A stretch of DNA of 64,000 nucleotides from contig OV050030.1 of assembly GCA_920105625.2 (NCBI GenBank), forward strand, positions 80,689,400 to 80,753,399. The letters run 5' to 3'. The translations under genes and the position numbers were made by a program. Source of the DNA: Clusia tigrina (Eukaryota > Arthropoda > Insecta > Diptera > Clusiidae). The notes under the pieces are model-generated. The model had not been told where the DNA came from, searched no databases, and was given only the letters and a program-made list of their open reading frames with translations. Below, in pieces: positions 58,419 through 64,000 of this stretch. The stretch's first letter is position 1. The number at the start of each line of letters is the position of its first letter.

Positions 58419-60009
58419 AGACCGAACAAATTCTTATCTATGAAGCCTTGAATTCCAAAATCAAATTCCATAAATAATAAATGCTACAAAGTTGTTTTCT
58501 TTTTTTATATTTAAACTTTATTAATCATTAAATAATTGTTTTAATTAGTGGTGACACTTAAACTAACAAATTAATTCCATAGCACAGATATTATTCTTAT
58601 GGCATCCCACGTCTCCTGAATTGTTGCTCCTCCAATTGGCATACCTCTTGCCACAATTTATTTGCCTGCTCCCACGGCATAGGGACCTACACCGTTTCTT
58701 GCTCCTTTAGTACCTCTCTTAGATACGCCAATCGCTTCCGTTCCCGCTTCTGTACTCCTCCTCTTTTCCTTGTGCTAAAACGCTTCCCGTCCTTTAGTAA
58801 CGACGTTATGTCCTTCAGCTGTCGTTCATTGTTCCGAGGTTCACTTCCCAAACTTGTTTTCTTTGAAATCAAAGAAAAATTGAGTTTTAACATGGAACTC
58901 TTTCAGGTAGAATCAATGTAGTAATACTATATCCAGCATAAACTACAAAGTACTAACACTGAACTTTGCCACATACTACTAGACTCCTAACTCGCACTTT
59001 GCTTCAATTACTTTCTTACTAAACCCGATTTCGTTTTCCTGCTCCCGCTTATAATATTTTTCATTAACCTTATCATTTGACGCAAAAATTTACGATTTTA
59101 TATACTAAAACGAATAATAGTATACCAACAAGTTTAAAGTTTTATTACTTAACAAAACAAACAGTATTCCACATAGAAAGAAAACTGTAGCGTAATGCCA
59201 TGGAAAAAACAAAATTACTCGAATTACGTAAGTATAAAAATTAGACTTAATTAATTTCACAACTAGTGAAGATAAATATAGATCATTTACAACAATACGT
59301 ACTTAGGATTTTGTTACTATTTTTCTATGAACCCATTTTGACAATTTTTTTGGTCTCTTAAAATAGTTCTCCATACTTTTCTCCCCATCAAATTAAATTT
59401 CCAAACATAAAAAATAATTATAGCACTACTGACACATCCCCATTTCAGTAAAATGCTTTGTTAAGCTGTTTTGCTTTTTCGTGCAAAATATTAAATAACC
59501 ATTTTCTTTCCGTTTGTAAATCGTAGTTTCCGAACTACAAAAACTTTGATGCAACAACACGTATTGTAAGCACTTCTTGAAGTATTTTTGCCTACTAACC
59601 TAAGCTTATAATGTCAAATATTCAGATCAATTTGAAAACAATATAAATTAAAACAATTTAAAAAACAACCTAAATGTCCCTATAGACCACCAAACACAAA
59701 TCCCCTACCAAACAAAATTCTCACAGTTAAGCCGACACACATAGACCGTCCGATCATACTGACGGTTTATGGTTGCCCATACAAAGCTGCGTGCAACAGC
59801 GCAAACGCGTCTATAGGTTGCGACTTCTTTAACCAGCGCTACGGCGCCTTCAGGGTCGCAGAAGTATCTACTTAATCTTACGTTACAATACACTCTACTC
59901 ACTATTATCTTCTCTGATGACATCTTTCTTCTTAGGGTCCTTCGAATACGTTTCAGGATGCTTCACTGCTTCAGGGTTCCTTGCCCTGGGATTCCTCCTG
60001 TCGGTCGTT
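58419..60009 (-). other. Leader of element B
   Basis: Long AT-rich leader. A 68-codon minus frame at 58893-58687 (MLKLNFSLISKKTSLGSEPR) is rich in Lys and Arg and may be a decayed extra gag segment. 59520-59600 and 59745-59880 match the leader of element A. Nothing else recognised. Confidence 0.5.
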
Positions 60010-60024
60010 TAGACCGGCTGCGCC
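60010..60024 (-). promoter_or_regulatory. Primer binding site of element B
   Basis: Minus strand TGGCGCAGCCGGTCTA, same as element A; four bases from the LTR. This type of PBS is used by 297/17.6/ZAM-group elements (tRNA-Ser). Confidence 0.7.
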
Positions 60025-60028
60025 AAAA

Positions 60029-60584
60029 TGTTGGGGACCGTATTTGGTCGTTGTCGGGAACGTCCTCTTGCTGCTTGTCCTGCGCGTGTACTATACTATT
60101 CACAAGAAACAATTACAGTCTTCGTATTGACTTTTCTGGTGTTCCAGTTACGCAATTGTTGTTTGGTGTCAGTTGCTCAAGCCAACTGACCTACTGAAAG
60201 TAAAAGTGAAGTCAGTGCATTCTACGAGGTTTGATTAAAAAATAACCGTTATTTTCAATTTTTTCAAAAAGTATTTATTTATTCATCAACAACTATCTTG
60301 TCCCCTTCAGAGTAATTCCCCTCAGATATAATACACTTATGCCAGCGTTTTTTCCAATCCTCGAAACACTTCTGAAACGCTTCTTTTGGTATCGCCAACT
60401 CGTAAATGCCTCACGTCAGCTTGACTACGGAACTGTGACACAATAAAAATTTAAATCATAATTAATACATAAATACTATTCATTTACAATATTTGCACCC
60501 AAAAAATATATGCTCTCTTAATGAATTTAATAGGAGCCGGTGCTGTGAGTCAACTACGCGTAGGTAGCTTGATTCGAACTCACA
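60029..60584 (-). repeat. 5' LTR of element B
   Basis: TGTTGGGG...ACTCACA, like 6321-6827 but with a mariner-derived insertion (60225-60402) and internal differences. It abuts RT sequence of the R1-like element. Confidence 0.75.
60225..60402 (-). mobile_element. Mariner-derived 178-bp insertion (MITE-like) in the LTR
   Basis: Flanked by TA (60223-60224 and 60403-60404); element A has the empty site. Begins CGAGGTTTGATTAAAAAATA and ends CTCG. On the minus strand it encodes EAFQKCFEDWKKRWHKCI and SEGNYSEGDKIVVDE, the C-terminus of a mariner transposase. Confidence 0.8.
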
Positions 60585-60594
60585 ACAATGGCCA

Positions 60595-61827
60595 TTTGAC
60601 ACTATTTTTAGGACTTCTGCTGGAATACCATCGATACCCGGTGCTTTGTTTCTCTACAGGGTTATGGCGGCTGCTTTGAGTTCATCTTCCGCGAAAGGAG
60701 GTGGGACTTCATTGACCAGCACTTCCGATTCTTCTCTTAAGGCATGTATAGGAAATAGAGCGTTTACTATGTTTTCCGTAGCATGGTCTTCTAGTGGGGG
60801 TACCGATGCTCTTGCTCCAAGCTTTTTCATTACGATTTTATATCCCAGTCCCCATGGAATGTTGTTTATGTCGTTTCGGAGCTCCTCCCATTTCTTCTCC
60901 TTGCTGGGGCGAATAGCAGTTTTGACGGTTTTCCTAGCAGCTAGTGTATTTTCTTCTACACCGCAGACAGACCCGTCTGAGTTGAGCTATTTCCTCTGTC
61001 CACCAGTAAACGGCCTTCTTGTGTTAATTTGGTCTTATTTTCGGCATTGCTTTGGTACAGGCTCTCTCTATACACTGCATGGTCTGCTTCACCTTGCTTT
61101 TAGCATCGCTGGCGTGGCTGATGGAATGTTTGCCTCCAGCTCAGTAAGTAGCACTTCCGGGTTTAACTTTGATACATTCCACTTGCGAGTTCCGCGTCTA
61201 CTTATGTTGTGGTCATGGTTGCTTGGCACTTTTTTAATGGAAAACATAATGTATTGGTGATCGCTTCCATTATAGTCTTCTAAGACTTTCCATGTACTTA
61301 CTCTGTGAGCAATGCTCTCAGAAGCTAGTGCAATATCTGGAATTGTACCCACGCATCCTGGTCCCACTGTTTACGATGACCATTCCCAGTTTCGCGACCA
61401 TGTCCAGTACCGGCCGACCCCTTGAATTGGTTGTTTGCATTCCCCATTCAACTGCTTTGGAGTTAAAATCGCCAGCGATGATGAGTGCTCCTACAAACTC
61501 TTGTGCTTTATCTTCGATGTCAACGATCTTTTTCTGGAATACTTCTGCGCAGTCACTTGGAGTCAAGTAGCAGCTTATCAAAGTAAAGTATCGATCATGG
61601 GCCCAAACGAAACCATCGCCTTTTCCATCTCCGGTTATGCTAAAATTGCTGCCTACATGTAACCATATGGCCGCCGTTCCGCTCGTATCTGCAAGCCATG
61701 TTCCGCTTACTTTTTCCCTATATTGGTCACTGATTACTACAATGTCTGCTTTCTGCTCTATACTAATTTCATCCAGTAATGCGTCAGCCACTCTGTTTCT
61801 GTGCATGTTTCCTTGTAGCACTTTCAT
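60595..61827 (-). pseudogene. R1-like ORF2: endonuclease and RT start
   Basis: 61827-61318: MKVLQGNMHRNRVADALLDE, VVISDQYREKVSGTW and IIAGDFNSKAVEWGM, the APE-type endonuclease with the GDFNxK motif. A frame change at about 61340 leads to 61367-61089 (PDIALASESIAHRVSTWKVL, GSDHQYIMFSI; the SDH catalytic triad part). The RT begins with an APGIDGIPAEVLK-type block near 60640 and is cut. Confidence 0.9.
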
Positions 61828-61829
61828 TT

Positions 61830-63328
61830 AGATGTCAATTTTTTACTCATCGCGCATCTACTTGAGCTCGGGATATGGTCTACCGGACTGCATTGACTAT
61901 CAACGCAGAGGCAGCACTTTGGGGTGTTACTGCACTCTTTTAATTTGTGCCCCGTTTCGCCACATCGTATGCACAGGCCTTGACCTTTCCTGTCAGGTCC
62001 TTTGCACTACCATGTTAGATGACCAGGAGCAAAGCACAGGAAACACCATTTTGTGTTATGCCCTGGCCTTAATCTACAGTTAACCCATCCGATCCCTATG
62101 CGATATTTCTTCAGCAGTATATTGGCGAGCTCCGATGACATCGTTACATAGGCTCGCACCTGCTCTCGACTATTTGGTGCTGTTATAGTTGTTACCATAT
62201 CCTCATAGGAAGCAGTTCTCATATTTTCGGGAAGTGACTCCTTTACGGCTTGGTGTACTTCTTCCTTTGTGGCGAGCAGATCGAGATCTCGTATCTCTAT
62301 AGTCGCTCTTGGCATAAGATCAGTCACAACTGCTGACTCCTGAAGTGCACCTTTTAAAAGTTTACAAAAGCCCGTTGTCACTTTTGCTCCTCTATCCAGC
62401 TCCAGCAGAAGCCCACCTGCTCTAGTTTTCCGGATCGATCGTACCTTGGTCTGTGCATCCTCTGGTTTGACATTGCAGTGGATGCTTTTCAGAACATCCG
62501 CATATTTGAAACCCTCTGATGGTTTGATAAGGACGGCTTCGGACTTTGGTTTTGTCTCCTTTGTTCTATGTCTTCCTTGCATTGTTGTTCGTGATTTATC
62601 ACTGTCGCCTACGGAATTCTTTGCTGTTGAATTTTCCTGTGTTTGACTTCGTGTTACCACACGTCTACTCCTTGTTACAGTTTGCCACCCATCGGCCTTA
62701 CTTTCGCAGAATTTTTTCCATCTTCTGGTTTTGCTGGGCTAGAAGCTGCTTGTTTGGGTCTAGCCATCGTCGGTGTTGCTGAGGCGCTTGTCAGGGCCGT
62801 GTGCCTCGGTTTCGGTGCCGTAACAAGTTTGCACTCGTTCTCGTTTTCCGTCCAGTTTCGCCGATAGCTTTCCATTACATGGAAAAGCTCGTCTAGCTCG
62901 GAAACTCCGGTCTTTACGTCCATGCTCACGTTCTTCTGCTTGATCATGGCTTGCTTCATCTTCGTCAAGACTTTCCGACATTTCGTGAGAACTTCTTCTT
63001 CTACCGTTCTCATCTTTATGATGATTTCCTGTCTGGGTGAGCTGACGGGACATTTCATCAATACAGGTCTGGGATTTCCAGAACACTCCTGCTGTTGTTG
63101 GTTCCCTATTGCACCCACAGGCGTTTGGTTCGCGGCAGGGACGGTGCGCAGCATGCTGCATGTGTTACTCACTTGGGGTTGTTGCTGGTTTGCTACTGCC
63201 TCTTCTGGCGATCGCATAATTTTACTACTTCTTCTAAAGCAGCTTCCCCTTTCTGGATCGCTTAGATTTATTTTCTGCTGTATTTGAGGTTTAGGTTGTG
63301 TTTGTTTTTTTGTTTGAGGTGTATTCAT
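61830..63328 (-). pseudogene. R1-like ORF1 (gag-like)
   Basis: 63328-62675 is a basic, Gln/Pro/Ser-rich N-terminus. One frameshift at about 62670 (GGCAAACTG) connects to 62660-62007, with GDSDKSRTTMQGRHRTKETK, AQTKVRSIRKTRAGGLLLEL and the first CCHC FLCFAPGHLTWxC. A TAG at 62008 replaces the CAG (Gln) seen in the copy at 44766. The frame then continues with CIRCGETGHKLKEC and a CCLC...C motif to the stop TAA that directly abuts the ORF2 ATG. Confidence 0.88.
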
Positions 63329-63879
63329 TTTATATGGGTCCCCGCTTCAAGCCGCTATCTCGGTTCGTTGTACAGTCGCTTTGAAAATATCGTTAGTCAG
63401 GATTGATGCTCAACTGAGCCTGTACCGCCAACTTAATGGTGACGCAACATCGAATGTACTTCAAGACCCGCCACGGTTTTAACGGGACGGAGGCAGCTAC
63501 AGCATTAGCCCGAAAGCCATTTCCACCCGATATCACTCTGGTGTACTGAGGTAACGGAATACTGCAGCTACCAGCTCAAGGCAGACAGTTCATATATGTT
63601 TTCAAATCGTTTTCCTAGGGGCATACCGCGTCAGTTTCCATTTACTTGTGTCTCCCACGATGCCATCTGTGAATGGATGGGGAGCACTTCTTTAGACGGT
63701 GCCTACTCGTCTTGTCACATGCGTTTCTCAGAATTTGCAGACCTTTTCAGGCTCACTCTCCTCGCTTGCTGCTCCTGGTCGGGGACTACTTATTGGTTAT
63801 TCGCAGCTAACCTACTCTGGTAGGCCGTTCATTATCCGCCACCTGTGACCCCCACGGTAGCCTGAGCTTAGCCCCGCAC
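63329..63879 (-). other. 5' untranslated region of the R1-like element
   Basis: Non-coding, GC-richer than surroundings; 63649-63879 recurs at 33211-33442 with a few substitutions (for example TTTCTCAG against TTTCGCAG). Confidence 0.75.
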
Positions 63880-63888
63880 TTTTTTTTT

Positions 63889-64000
63889 CAAATTATTAAA
63901 TTGGAGAATTTAATAATAATGATTATAGGCAAAATTAAAGCAATTTCTACATTAAAAATTAAAAAAATAAAAGTAATTAGAAAAAATCGCAAGGAAAAGG
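63889..64000 (-). other. ND3: Second NUMT copy (ND3 end), running off the window
   Basis: Repeats 33452-33561 almost exactly (one A/T difference in ATTAAAAATT[T/A]AAAAAA). It is ND3 C-terminal sequence on the minus strand. Confidence 0.9.

Larger units (their letters stand above)
60585..63879 (-). mobile_element. R1-like (R1/LOA superfamily) non-LTR element, 3' part missing
   Basis: 5' end at about 63879 next to NUMT sequence, ORF1 63328-61830, ORF2 from 61827, cut at 60585 in the RT by the LTR of element B. Relatives in this window: 33211-33442 and 44143-45087. Confidence 0.85.

Noticed and set aside
60646..61260. 204-codon plus-strand frame
   Set aside because: Antisense to endonuclease/RT of the R1-like element, which shows clear motifs on the minus strand.

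Overview
This is eukaryotic repetitive DNA from a fly, most likely a brachyceran dipteran. It holds a nuclear copy of mitochondrial DNA with the insect gene order (ND3-Gly-COIII-ATP6-ATP8-Asp-Lys-COII/COI-Tyr-Cys-Trp-ND2-Met-Gln-Ile-control region) and the invertebrate mitochondrial code. It also holds errantivirus-like Ty3/gypsy, copia, Jockey, R1/LOA-like, mariner, P-like and Harbinger-like sequences of the kinds common in fly genomes. I could not identify any intact host gene. Nearly all of the window is transposon, old retroviral, tandem-repeat or mitochondrial sequence, usually nested and broken.

Layout. 1-6827 is the 5' half of a minus-strand errantivirus-like element (A). It is split at 2296-6035 by a complete but internally deleted Ty3-type element with two 657-bp LTRs and an ATAC target duplication. 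6838-7795 is an inverted piece of an RNase H-bearing non-LTR retrotransposon, followed by a 221-bp (TA)n tract. 8030-33060 is a head-to-tail array of four copies of a unit of about 5.34 kb. Each unit carries a P-element-like THAP remnant, the 3' half of the non-LTR element, and a short unknown minus-strand exon divergent from a Harbinger-like fragment, with a CRE-rich segment between the last two. Copy 1 is interrupted by a copia element (12033-16462) and copy 4 is cut short. A small inverted P-like fragment and a 5' fragment of an R1-like element follow.

33452-44142 is the NUMT, in inverse orientation. It is interrupted in ND2 by a young copia element (38083-43230), whose right LTR is in turn interrupted by a solo LTR (42495-43116) of the same family as the element at 2296-6035. 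44143-45087 is an R1-like fragment on the plus strand. 45087-60584 is a second, more complete errantivirus-like element (B) on the minus strand, with an env-like piece, integrase, RNase H, RT, protease, gag and 5' LTR. Its gag is split by a Jockey-type element (about 52690-57650), which itself contains a truncated mariner. 60585-63879 is an R1-like element on the minus strand. The R1-like 5' end/NUMT junction seen at 33440 recurs at 63880, so a second NUMT copy starts at the right edge.

The sequence supports this order of events: NUMT, then copia 2, then the solo LTR; unit amplification with copia 1 confined to copy 1; element B, then Jockey, with mariner inside Jockey. The genes do not form a pathway. 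The biological interest lies in the architecture: a recent multi-copy amplification of composite transposon DNA, a duplicated NUMT junction, and a density of nested minus-strand retroelements of the kind seen in pericentromeric heterochromatin or piRNA-producing loci (inference).
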